Shown: positions 1 to 5,789 of the stretch, one piece after another
Numbering within the stretch: the stretch's first letter is position 1
Layout of the letters: each line of letters starts with the position of its first letter
Notes under the pieces: generated by a model
Seen by the model: the letters and a program-made list of their open reading frames with translations, nothing else
Told to the model about the DNA's origin: nothing
The model's database searches: none
Origin: Burkholderiaceae bacterium
GTDB lineage: Bacteria; Pseudomonadota; Gammaproteobacteria; Burkholderiales; Burkholderiaceae_C
Length of the DNA: 7,624 bases
Direction of reading: 5' to 3'
NCBI GenBank assembly: GCA_023260315.1
Contig: JALQVQ010000032.1
Span: 1 to 7,624, forward strand
Translations under genes and position numbers: made by a program

Positions 1-72
1 ATAAGTTTCTTTCGGTTTTTAATCTTGTACACTGCCTCATCACAACAAATGACCGCTGAGGTGGGCTGTTAA
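1..72 (+). promoter_or_regulatory. accB leader: upstream region with ribosome binding site
   Basis: This 72-base AT-rich leader precedes accB. GAGGTG at 58-63 lies 9 bases before the ATG at 73 and is a good Shine-Dalgarno match. An in-frame TAA at 70-72 directly abuts the ATG, so accB cannot start further upstream. A TACACT at 28-33 resembles a -10 box (4 of 6), but no convincing -35 box sits 16-18 bases upstream, so the promoter is uncertain and may lie before the window. A 7-codon ATG reading frame (49-72) ends at that TAA; it has no ribosome binding site of its own and is probably incidental. Confidence 0.5.
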
Positions 73-531
73 ATGGATCTCCGAAAGTTAAAAACACTGA
101 TTGACTTGGTATCCGAGTCAAATGTCTCTGAGTTAGAAATCACTGAGGCCGAAGGCAAGGTACGCATCGTTAAGAGTGACCCGCACGCGACCGTGGCCTA
201 TCAGGCATTGCCAGTGGCGGCGCCTGCAGCCCCGGCGCCGGCCGCCGCGGTCAGCCCTGCCCCCGTCGCGGCCGCTGCAGCCGCTCCCGGCCCAGCTGCG
301 CACGTCGTTAAGTCGCCCATGGTGGGTACCTTCTATCGCGCTGCCAGCCCGGGTGCAGAGCCTTTCGTGGATGTCGGTAACGCTGTCAAAGTGGGGCAAC
401 GCCTGTGCATCGTTGAGGCGATGAAGATTTTGAATGAAATCGAATGCGACCATGCAGGCGTGGTCACGCGCGTGTTGGTGCAGGACGGTGAGGCGGTTGA
501 ATACGGCCAGCCACTCTTTGAGATCGAATAA
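73..531 (+). CDS. accB: Biotin carboxyl carrier protein of acetyl-CoA carboxylase (AccB/BCCP)
   Basis: AccB carries the biotin that AccC carboxylates and the AccA/AccD carboxyltransferase then uses to make malonyl-CoA for fatty acid synthesis in the cytoplasm. The 152-residue length is typical. Residues 1-35 form the N-terminal segment, followed by a flexible Ala/Pro-rich linker (about 43-76) and the biotinyl domain (about 77-152). The domain has the 'thumb' region SPMVGTFYR (81-89) and the biotinylation site EAMK, with the acceptor Lys118 encoded at 424-426. The ATG at 73 has a good Shine-Dalgarno sequence and an in-frame stop directly upstream. accC follows after 9 bases, as in most proteobacteria, which implies co-transcription and probably coupled translation. 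The product must be biotinylated by BirA, which is not in the window. Nothing is missing or odd. Confidence 0.98.
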   Translation: MDLRKLKTLIDLVSESNVSELEITEAEGKVRIVKSDPHATVAYQALPVAAPAAPAPAAAVSPAPVAAAAAAPGPAAHVVKSPMVGTFYRAASPGAEPFVDVGNAVKVGQRLCIVEAMKILNEIECDHAGVVTRVLVQDGEAVEYGQPLFEIE

Positions 532-540
532 TCGTTGCCT

Positions 541-1890
541 ATGTTTAAAAAGATTCTCATCGCCAATCGTGGTGAAATCGCGCTGCGTATTCAGCGCGCG
601 TGCCGCGAAATGGGCATCAAAGCCGTTATGGTTTATTCCGAGGCTGACCGAGATGCCAAGTATGTGAAATTGGCGGATGAGGCGGTGTGTATCGGTCCTG
701 CGCCGTCGGGCCAGAGTTATCTGCACATGCCCGCCATTATTTCAGCGGCTGAGGTCACGGACGCAGAGGCTATCCACCCCGGTTATGGCTTTCTGAGTGA
801 AAACGCCGATTTTGCCGAGCGGGTCGAGAATTCCGGCTTCGTTTTTATCGGTCCGACGGCGGCTTCGATCCGCTTGATGGGCGATAAGGTTTCGGCAAAA
901 CAAGCCATGATCCGAGCGGGTGTTCCAACGGTTCCAGGGTCTGAGGGCGCACTCTCGGATAACCCGGTAGAGATCAAGCGAGTCGCAAAGTCAATCGGTT
1001 ATCCGGTCATTATCAAAGCGGCAGGTGGCGGTGGTGGCCGTGGTATGCGTGTGGTTCACACAGAGGCGGCCTTGATTCACGCGGTGCAGACCACCAAGGC
1101 TGAAGCGGGCAGTGCGTTTGGCAACCCCGCGGTTTACATGGAGAAATACCTCCAAAATCCCCGTCACGTTGAGATTCAAATCATCGCCGACACCCACAAG
1201 AATGCCGTCCACCTGGGTGAGCGCGACTGCTCTATGCAGCGCCGACATCAAAAGGTCATCGAAGAGTCGCCAGCGCCTGGTATCCCTCGTCGTTTGATCG
1301 AGAAAATTGGCGAGCGATGCGCTGCTGCGTGTAAAAAGATCGGTTACCGTGGGGCGGGTACATTCGAATTCTTATTTGAGAATGGTGAGTTCTACTTCAT
1401 TGAGATGAACACGCGGGTGCAAGTTGAGCACCCGGTTACCGAATGGGTAACAGGCATTGACATTGTTAAAACACAAATCGAAGTCGCTGCCGGTGGCAAG
1501 CTGCCCTTTAACCAAAAGGATGTCGCGTTACGGGGTCATGCCATTGAGTGTCGAATCAATGCGGAGGATCCCTTCAACTTCATGCCGTCACCCGGAAAAA
1601 TTACGGGTTGGCATACCGCGGGTGGTCCGGGTGTCCGCGTCGACTCGCACGCGTATCACAACTACACCGTACCGAGCCATTACGATTCCATGATTGGCAA
1701 ACTGATCGTCTATGGTGATACCCGTGAGCAAGCGCTTGCGCGGATGCGAACGGCGCTCTCAGAAATGGTGGTTGAGGGTATTAAAACCAATATTCCCCTG
1801 CATCGCGAGTTGATGGTGGATGCCAGCTTCATTTCGGGTGGTACCAATATTCATTACCTTGAAAAATGGCTTGAGCAGCACCCTCGCTGA
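541..1890 (+). CDS. accC: Biotin carboxylase subunit of acetyl-CoA carboxylase (AccC)
   Basis: AccC uses ATP and bicarbonate to carboxylate the biotin on AccB, the first half-reaction of acetyl-CoA carboxylase. From the ATG at 541 the protein is 449 residues, the same length as E. coli AccC, and the active-site residues fall at the same numbers: Lys116 and Lys159, the glycine-rich ATP loop (162-168), His209, Glu211, Lys238, Glu276, Glu288, Asn290, Arg292 and Arg338. The order is N-terminal pre-ATP-grasp domain, ATP-grasp domain, then C-terminal biotin carboxylase domain. A TTG at 535 would add two residues, but the ATG is preferred because [13 protein letters not shown] then aligns with the known N-terminus. 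There is no strong Shine-Dalgarno sequence and the start is 9 bases after the accB stop, so translational coupling to accB is likely (inference). Confidence 0.98.
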   Translation: MFKKILIANRGEIALRIQRACREMGIKAVMVYSEADRDAKYVKLADEAVCIGPAPSGQSYLHMPAIISAAEVTDAEAIHPGYGFLSENADFAERVENSGFVFIGPTAASIRLMGDKVSAKQAMIRAGVPTVPGSEGALSDNPVEIKRVAKSIGYPVIIKAAGGGGGRGMRVVHTEAALIHAVQTTKAEAGSAFGNPAVYMEKYLQNPRHVEIQIIADTHKNAVHLGERDCSMQRRHQKVIEESPAPGIPRRLIEKIGERCAAACKKIGYRGAGTFEFLFENGEFYFIEMNTRVQVEHPVTEWVTGIDIVKTQIEVAAGGKLPFNQKDVALRGHAIECRINAEDPFNFMPSPGKITGWHTAGGPGVRVDSHAYHNYTVPSHYDSMIGKLIVYGDTREQALARMRTALSEMVVEGIKTNIPLHRELMVDASFISGGTNIHYLEKWLEQHPR

Positions 1891-1922
1891 GCGTGTGCTG
1901 ACTGAGGGCCCTGAAAGTTGAC

Positions 1923-2807
1923 ATGTTTGAATTGAAGTTGTTCGCACCGCAGTCGCGTGTCGAGGCCCTCAGTGACGTCCTTGAGGCGCTTGAGGCGCTC
2001 AGTGTGTCGGTAGAGGACGCTGATGCGCACACCCCTGCAGAACGAGCACTGTTTGGTGAGCCCGATATGCCGGCACCAGAGGCGGGTTGGGACCGCTCTC
2101 GTGTCACGGCGCTATTCCAAGACAAGGCGTCAGCGGAGTCTGCAGCTGAATCACTCGTTGACATGGCCCTCTTTGAGGGCTGTGCCATTCAAGCGATCAC
2201 AACTCTTGAAGACCAAGATTGGGTCCGTCTGACCCAGTCCCAGTTCACGCCGGTTGAGATCACGCCTTCATTTTGGATCGTCCCGACTTGGCACGAGCCA
2301 CCGGCTGCGGCAACGCTATTCCTTCGCCTTGATCCGGGTTTGGCGTTCGGGACAGGCACACACCCAACCACGCGCATGTGCTTGCGCTGGATTGCTAATC
2401 GTGACCTTTCGGGTCAGCGAACCTTGGACTACGGTTGTGGCTCCGGTATTCTGGCGATGGCTGCCGCGAAGTTCGGTGCCACCGCAATTGATGCGGTCGA
2501 CATTGATCCTGCTGCCGTTGAGTCGACGGTCGCGAACGCGCACGTCAACCATGTGCACTTGACAGCGGGTCTGCCGGATAAAGCGAGCGGGCGATACGAT
2601 GTGGTCTTAGCCAATATTTTGGCCACCCCGCTTCGGTTGCTCGCCCCCTTGTTGTGTGGTCACCTTGATAAGGGCTCGCACCTCGTGCTTGCCGGCATCT
2701 TGTCGCGTCAGGTTCAGGAGTTGCAGGAGGCTTACGCACCGTATGTCGCGCTCACCGTTCTTGATGAAGAGGATGGTTGGGTCCTTATGGGCGCGCAGGT
2801 AACCTAA
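1923..2807 (+). CDS. prmA: Ribosomal protein L11 methyltransferase (PrmA)
   Basis: PrmA uses S-adenosylmethionine to trimethylate amino groups of ribosomal protein L11 in the cytoplasm; in E. coli the modification is not essential. The protein has 294 residues, close to E. coli PrmA (293). Residues 1 to about 100 match the position of the L11-recognition domain. The Rossmann methyltransferase domain follows, with the PrmA signature GTGTHPTT (143-150), SAM motif I DYGCGSG (169-175), the acidic motif DIDP (193-196) and the NILA motif (231-234), which takes the place of the NPPY-type motif. A weak GAAAG at 1913-1917 lies 5 bases before the ATG, with GAGGG further upstream. It lies 32 bases after accC and 24 bases before the next gene, consistent with one transcript. 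This accC-prmA adjacency is common in betaproteobacteria. Confidence 0.97.
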   Translation: MFELKLFAPQSRVEALSDVLEALEALSVSVEDADAHTPAERALFGEPDMPAPEAGWDRSRVTALFQDKASAESAAESLVDMALFEGCAIQAITTLEDQDWVRLTQSQFTPVEITPSFWIVPTWHEPPAAATLFLRLDPGLAFGTGTHPTTRMCLRWIANRDLSGQRTLDYGCGSGILAMAAAKFGATAIDAVDIDPAAVESTVANAHVNHVHLTAGLPDKASGRYDVVLANILATPLRLLAPLLCGHLDKGSHLVLAGILSRQVQELQEAYAPYVALTVLDEEDGWVLMGAQVT

Positions 2808-2831
2808 ACGCAGTGATCGGTTGATCAACGC

Positions 2832-3662
2832 ATGGCACAGCAGACCGAAACCGATCACCCGACCACCCCGTGTCCGCAATGCGAGACGGCGCTTCACGTC
2901 GACCTCTCATCTCTTCAGCAATCGAATGGTTGGGCGCGCTGCGGTCGCTGCCATTTCCTCTTCGACGTGGTTGCCCGTTTGGGTATCCCAACCCTGCCTC
3001 CCTCTGAGACAGACGCCGGCGCGGTGCCGCCACCCGGAACGGGGTTGCCAGAAGAATGGGCACCGACGCCGGCTTTCTCGGGTGATGATCCGCCACTGGA
3101 TGCGCCGGCATCGCTGGCCTTGGCCGACTCGGATCGGATACCGCTGGTGTCGTCAAGCGTAACGAATCGGCCGTGGTCGTTCCCTGCGATGAAGGGGCTT
3201 CTTAACACCATGATTGGCGGCCTGCTGCTCGCAGCCGTTGTTCAGTTGGCTTACATTGAGCGCGACGCGATTGCGCTGCGCTGGCCAGGTGTCGTTAATC
3301 GCCTGATGACCCTATGCCAACCATTGGGTTGCACGGTTGCCCCAGAGAAAAATCTGCGCATGATTAGGATCATTTCCTCGTCAGTTGTTCAATTGCCAGG
3401 GGACGTCTTACAGTTGGACGTTGTGCTTGAGAACGAGGCCTCCAAACCCTTAGCGATCCCCGAGGTTTGGTTGGTTCTAACGGATGCCAGTGGCGGGGTC
3501 TTTGCCGAGCAGGGATTTGGTGCAGATGATTGGGTGAAGCCGCAGCCTGCGCTCGCTGCAGGGACGCAAACAGCCCTGCGCTTCGAGTGGCCGATCGATG
3601 CTGACGACAGCATCCGAATGCGTGAATACAGAACAGAGTTGCGCTACCCCGCCTCGGAATAA
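2832..3662 (+). CDS. Zinc-ribbon, single-pass membrane protein with DUF3426-type C-terminal domain
   Basis: The function of this 276-residue protein is unknown. The N-terminus holds a short zinc ribbon of the MJ0042 type, with Cys14-x2-Cys17 and Cys37-x2-Cys40 (CPQC and CGRC). A Pro/Ala-rich acidic linker (about 52-115) follows, then one hydrophobic helix (about 122-142) with no signal peptide. The C-terminal domain starts at a Cys162-x4-Cys167 pair and shows the alternating beta pattern of DUF3426 (about 160-272). By hydrophobicity and charge, the zinc ribbon is probably cytoplasmic and the C-terminal domain periplasmic, which would let the 162/167 cysteines form a disulfide (inference). It is the last gene of the accB-accC-prmA run and ends 6 bases before the shared terminator hairpin. 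The ATG at 2832 lacks a strong Shine-Dalgarno sequence. The family assignment is from motif memory. Confidence 0.88.
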   Translation: MAQQTETDHPTTPCPQCETALHVDLSSLQQSNGWARCGRCHFLFDVVARLGIPTLPPSETDAGAVPPPGTGLPEEWAPTPAFSGDDPPLDAPASLALADSDRIPLVSSSVTNRPWSFPAMKGLLNTMIGGLLLAAVVQLAYIERDAIALRWPGVVNRLMTLCQPLGCTVAPEKNLRMIRIISSSVVQLPGDVLQLDVVLENEASKPLAIPEVWLVLTDASGGVFAEQGFGADDWVKPQPALAAGTQTALRFEWPIDADDSIRMREYRTELRYPASE

Positions 3663-3668
3663 ACGTAA

Positions 3669-3698
3669 AAAAACCCAAGATAAAAATCTTGGGTTTTT
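3669..3698. terminator. Bidirectional intrinsic terminator between convergent operons
   Basis: A perfect 13-bp inverted repeat (3669-3681 and 3686-3698) closes on a four-A loop. Its outer ends are A and T runs, so a transcript of either strand forms a stem followed by a U tract: TTTTT for the + strand and TTTTTTT for the - strand. It begins 6 bases after the stop of the DUF3426 gene and lies about 50 bases beyond the stop of the histone-like gene on the other strand, which is where a shared terminator belongs. Confidence 0.9.
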
Positions 3699-3705
3699 AC
3701 TGGGC

Positions 3706-3727
3706 CGATTGGTCCTAAGACCAATCG
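3706..3727. other. Second hairpin next to the shared terminator
   Basis: A perfect 9-bp inverted repeat (CGATTGGTC at 3706-3714 and its complement at 3719-3727) has a 4-base loop. No T tract follows on either strand, so it is not a stand-alone intrinsic terminator. It lies between the bidirectional terminator and the 3' end of the histone-like gene. It could stabilise the end of that mRNA or pause polymerase ahead of the main terminator (inference). Confidence 0.45.
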
Positions 3728-3749
3728 ATTCCACGATAAGCACTCGCCA

Positions 3750-4220
3750 TTAAGGCTTGTCAGATGTGGGGAATGGCCAAGCAGCCTGTGGTGTCAGAGT
3801 GGTCTGAGCAGCGGGCTTTTTGGATGCCTTCTTTGCGGCAGGCTTTTTAGCAGCCTTTTTAGCAGCGGGCTTTTTTGCCGCTGGTTTCTTGGCTACAGCT
3901 TTCTTGGCAGCAGGCTTTTTAGCAGCGGCTTTTTTGGCTGCTGGCTTTTTGGCGGCTACTTTTTTAGCTGCTGGCTTCTTGGCTGCAACTTTTTTGGCTG
4001 CTGGCTTTTTAGCGGCTACTTTTTTAGCAGCAGGCTTCTTAGCAACGACCTTTTTAGCAGCGACCTTCTTCGCAGCAGGCTTCTTCGCCGCTACTTTTTT
4101 GGCTGCGGGCTTTTTCGCTGCAGCTACTTTCTTCGCTGCGGGTTTTTTCGCAGCTACTTTTTTAGCGGCGGGTTTTTTTGCAGCAGCCTTTTTAGCTGTT
4201 GCCTTTTTTGCAGTTGCCAT
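3750..4220 (-). CDS. Histone H1-like, Lys/Ala/Pro-repeat DNA-binding protein
   Basis: This 156-residue protein is almost entirely made of Ala, Lys, Pro and Val. Residues 3-138 repeat a five-residue KKxAA-type unit, mostly as the ten-residue cycle [10 protein letters not shown]. There is no acidic residue until Asp154. This composition matches the C-terminal-H1-like proteins of bacteria (the BpH1, HctB and AlgP type), which bind DNA through lysines; nucleoid or regulatory binding is inferred here. The repeat ends abruptly at Gln139, and an 18-residue non-repeat tail contains WPFP (148-151). The ATG at 4220 is secure, with a strong AAGGAG (4227-4232) 6 bases upstream. The gene follows nrdB but is separated from it by a terminator, so it is probably transcribed on its own. 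Repeat composition makes orthology uncertain, so no symbol is given. Confidence 0.88.
   Translation of the reverse strand: MATAKKATAKKAAAKKPAAKKVAAKKPAAKKVAAAKKPAAKKVAAKKPAAKKVAAKKVVAKKPAAKKVAAKKPAAKKVAAKKPAAKKVAAKKPAAKKAAAKKPAAKKAVAKKPAAKKPAAKKAAKKPAAKKASKKPAAQTTLTPQAAWPFPTSDKP
3807..4214 (-). repeat. In-frame tandem repeat array coding the ([10 protein letters not shown]) units
   Basis: The coding region is an imperfect tandem array of 15-base (five-residue) units, mostly paired into 30-base units. The period breaks at an extra Ala near residue 35, and four-residue units appear near residues 123-135, giving phase shifts. At the DNA level most units have diverged at synonymous sites, but one 40-base segment is nearly identical in two copies 60 bases apart (3929-3968 and 3989-4028, differing only at 3951 versus 4011), suggesting a fairly recent duplication or conversion. 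Confidence 0.85.
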
Positions 4221-4346
4221 GATTTTCTCCTTTTTGGATTTTCAAATAACACCACTGAAACGTTACCGCATCAGTAGCGATTCAATGATTCTGCAGCGCG
4301 AAAGACCTGCGTCGTTTCCACTGCAACACCATAGAATTCTGCGAAA
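4221..4346 (-). promoter_or_regulatory. Upstream region and ribosome binding site of the histone-like gene
   Basis: This gap between the nrdB terminator and the histone-like gene should hold its promoter, since the terminator would isolate it from nrdB. The Shine-Dalgarno sequence AAGGAG (4227-4232 on the + strand as CTCCTT) is the strongest in the window. I found no convincing sigma70 -10/-35 pair: TTGAAT and TATTTG-like elements occur but not at the right spacing. Nothing else recognisable lies here. Confidence 0.45.
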
Positions 4347-4384
4347 AAGCCCCCAACCTTATCGGACGACAAGGTTGCGGGCTT
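4344..4384 (-). terminator. Intrinsic terminator after nrdB
   Basis: A 14-base inverted repeat with one mismatch (4347-4360 and 4371-4384) encloses a 10-base loop. Read on the - strand, the GC-rich stem is followed by five Ts (4348-4344). It starts 28 bases after the nrdB stop codon, and the orientation fits termination of nrdB transcription before the histone-like gene. Confidence 0.87.
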
Positions 4385-4411
4385 AGTAAAAGTCTGCTGC
4401 ATCAAACGTTG

Positions 4412-5593
4412 TTAGTCCCAAGAGAGGGCACCACCGGTTTGGTATTCAATGACACGTGTTTCAAAGAAGTTGCGTTCTTTCTTGAGGTCAATCATTTCGC
4501 TCATCCAAGGGAATGGATTTTCTTCGGCTGCAAACAATGGCTCTAATCCGATTTGTTGTGCACGACGATTTGCAATATACCGCAAATATCCCTTGAACAT
4601 TGACGCGTTAAGACCGAGGACGCCGCGGGGCATCGTGTCTTCCGCGTATCGGTATTCAAGTTCAACAGCTTCCATGAATAAGGCGCGAATTTCTTCCTTG
4701 AATTCCGCTGTCCAAAGACCAGGGTTCTCGAGCTTCACCTGGTTGATAACATCGATACCAAAATTACAGTGCATGGATTCATCACGCAAGATGTATTGGT
4801 ATTGTTCTGCCGCGCCGGTCATCTTGTTCTGACGACCCAGCGCAAGAATTTGAGTGAAACCGACGTAGAAGAACATGCCTTCCATTAAGCATGCAAACAC
4901 AATCAGGGACTTCAAGAGTGCTTGATCGGTTTCCAGCGTGCCCGTCTTGAAGTTGGGGTCACACAGCACATCGATGAAGGGAATCAGGAACTGGTCTTTG
5001 GCGCGAATTGACGGAACTTCGTTGTAGGCGTTAAAGATTTCTGACTCATCCAAACCCAGCGACTCAACAATGTACTGGTAGGCGTGCGTGTGAATCGCTT
5101 CTTCGAAAGCTTGACGCAACAAAAACTGACGACATTCCGGCGCTGTGATGTGACGGTAGCTTCCGAGAACGATGTTATTCGCAGCCAGTGAGTCAGCGGT
5201 AACGAAGAAACCGAGATTTCGTTTAACGACCCGACGCTCATCCTCTGTCAGACCATTTGGGTCTTTCCAGAGAGCGATGTCGCGCGTCATGTTGACCTCT
5301 TGCGGCATCCAATGGTTGGCGCAACTCGCCAAATACTTTTCCCAGGCCCACTTGTACTTGAAGGGCACCAGTTGGTTGACGTCAGTTTTGCCGTTGATGA
5401 TGCGTTTGTCCGATGCCTTAACACGGCCCGCTGAGGGCGCAGCCATGGTGTGTGCACCAGAGCTTGAGGCGATGCTGGATTCGCTAGCGCGAGCAGATGG
5501 GGATACCTTTGTTGGCACGTCATTGAACGACGTTTCGGGTGATGCCGTTGGCGTTTGAGCGGTCGCTAAATTTTCTTGGTCCCAAGTCAGCAT
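4412..5593 (-). CDS. nrdB: Class Ia ribonucleotide reductase, small (beta) subunit NrdB
   Basis: NrdB houses the diiron-tyrosyl radical that starts reduction of ribonucleoside diphosphates by NrdA. All key residues are visible by alignment to E. coli NrdB: iron ligands Asp134, Glu165, His168, Glu238, Glu272 and His275; radical Tyr172 (E. coli Tyr122); and radical-transfer residues Trp95 (Trp48), Asp271 (Asp237) and tail Tyr384 (Tyr356). With the radical tyrosine present it is class Ia rather than the Phe-bearing class Ic. The protein has 393 residues, including a Ser/Ala/Thr-rich N-terminal extension (about 8-60). The start MLTWDQ fits what I recall of betaproteobacterial NrdB, and the C-terminus ends in LSWD. 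The ATG has only a weak upstream GGA. It lies 196 bases downstream of nrdA, an unusually wide gap, and is followed by a good terminator. Confidence 0.97.
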   Translation of the reverse strand: MLTWDQENLATAQTPTASPETSFNDVPTKVSPSARASESSIASSSGAHTMAAPSAGRVKASDKRIINGKTDVNQLVPFKYKWAWEKYLASCANHWMPQEVNMTRDIALWKDPNGLTEDERRVVKRNLGFFVTADSLAANNIVLGSYRHITAPECRQFLLRQAFEEAIHTHAYQYIVESLGLDESEIFNAYNEVPSIRAKDQFLIPFIDVLCDPNFKTGTLETDQALLKSLIVFACLMEGMFFYVGFTQILALGRQNKMTGAAEQYQYILRDESMHCNFGIDVINQVKLENPGLWTAEFKEEIRALFMEAVELEYRYAEDTMPRGVLGLNASMFKGYLRYIANRRAQQIGLEPLFAAEENPFPWMSEMIDLKKERNFFETRVIEYQTGGALSWD

Positions 5594-5632
5594 GAGTTGT
5601 GTATCCGTTTCGTTGAATTATCAAAGCGACAT

Positions 5633-5684
5633 AAAAAAAAGAAAAGCAAATCGGTTTATTTCTTAACCGTTGTGTTGTGCTTTT
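5633..5684 (-). terminator. Candidate weak attenuator or terminator upstream of nrdB
   Basis: Read on the - strand, CGGTT and AACCG (5669-5665 and 5656-5652) form a 5-bp stem over an 8-base loop. An outer AAAAGC/GCTTTT pairing (5684-5679 and 5647-5642) can enclose it through an internal loop. A C and eight Ts (5641-5633) follow. This resembles an intrinsic terminator, but the stem is short and AU-rich, so it may be weak or fortuitous. Confidence 0.3.
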
Positions 5685-5748
5685 GCATCGGTTTTTTTAC
5701 GCTTTGTGTTTTTAAAAAAGTAGGTTCTGTACGTCTTGTTTTTGAGTT

Positions 5749-5781
5749 GCGCTGTTTGCGAATTTATTTCTCAAACAGCGC
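5749..5781 (-). other. Stem-loop just after the nrdA stop codon
   Basis: A perfect 10-bp inverted repeat (GCGCTGTTTG at 5749-5758 and its complement at 5772-5781) with a 13-base AT-rich loop starts 8 bases after the nrdA stop codon. There is no T tract after it on either strand, so it is unlikely to be a terminator alone. It could protect the nrdA 3' end or mark an mRNA processing point (inference). Confidence 0.6.
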
Positions 5782-5789
5782 GCATCTCT

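Larger units (their letters stand above)
5594..5789 (-). promoter_or_regulatory. AT-rich nrdA-nrdB intergenic region, possible nrdB promoter
   Basis: This 196-base gap is much more AT-rich than the genes around it. It contains two inverted repeats (listed separately), an 8-base T run on the - strand (5640-5633), and a GATAAT (5622-5617 on the - strand), which matches a -10 box at 5 of 6 positions and lies about 24 bases before the nrdB ATG. The matching -35 position is poor (TTTTCT). A repeated ATCGGTTT occurs at 5650-5657 and 5687-5694 on the + strand. Separate or attenuated expression of nrdB is possible but unproven. No supported gene lies here. Confidence 0.35.

Noticed and set aside
535..540. 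TTG start for accC two codons before the ATG
   Set aside because: The ATG at 541 gives exactly the E. coli AccC length and residue numbering.
133..726. 197-residue open frame on the - strand across accB and accC
   Set aside because: It is fully antisense to two well-identified genes, has no recognisable domain and arises from their codon bias.
2820..2829. Perfect 10-base palindrome GTTGATCAAC before the zinc-ribbon gene
   Set aside because: It is short, isolated within a probable operon and likely fortuitous; no known operator was recognised.
2785..3156. 123-residue - strand frame opposite the zinc-ribbon gene
   Set aside because: It is antisense to a protein with a clear domain layout and shows only Arg/Pro-rich noise.
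3807..4214. CRISPR-like or satellite repeat
   Set aside because: The repeats are contiguous with no spacers, in frame and code a low-complexity protein with a strong ribosome binding site.
3820..4386. Hydrophobic 188-residue frame on the + strand opposite the histone-like gene
   Set aside because: Complements of Ala and Lys codons cannot form stops in this frame, so a long Phe/Ala/Leu frame is automatic. There is no convincing start site or family match.
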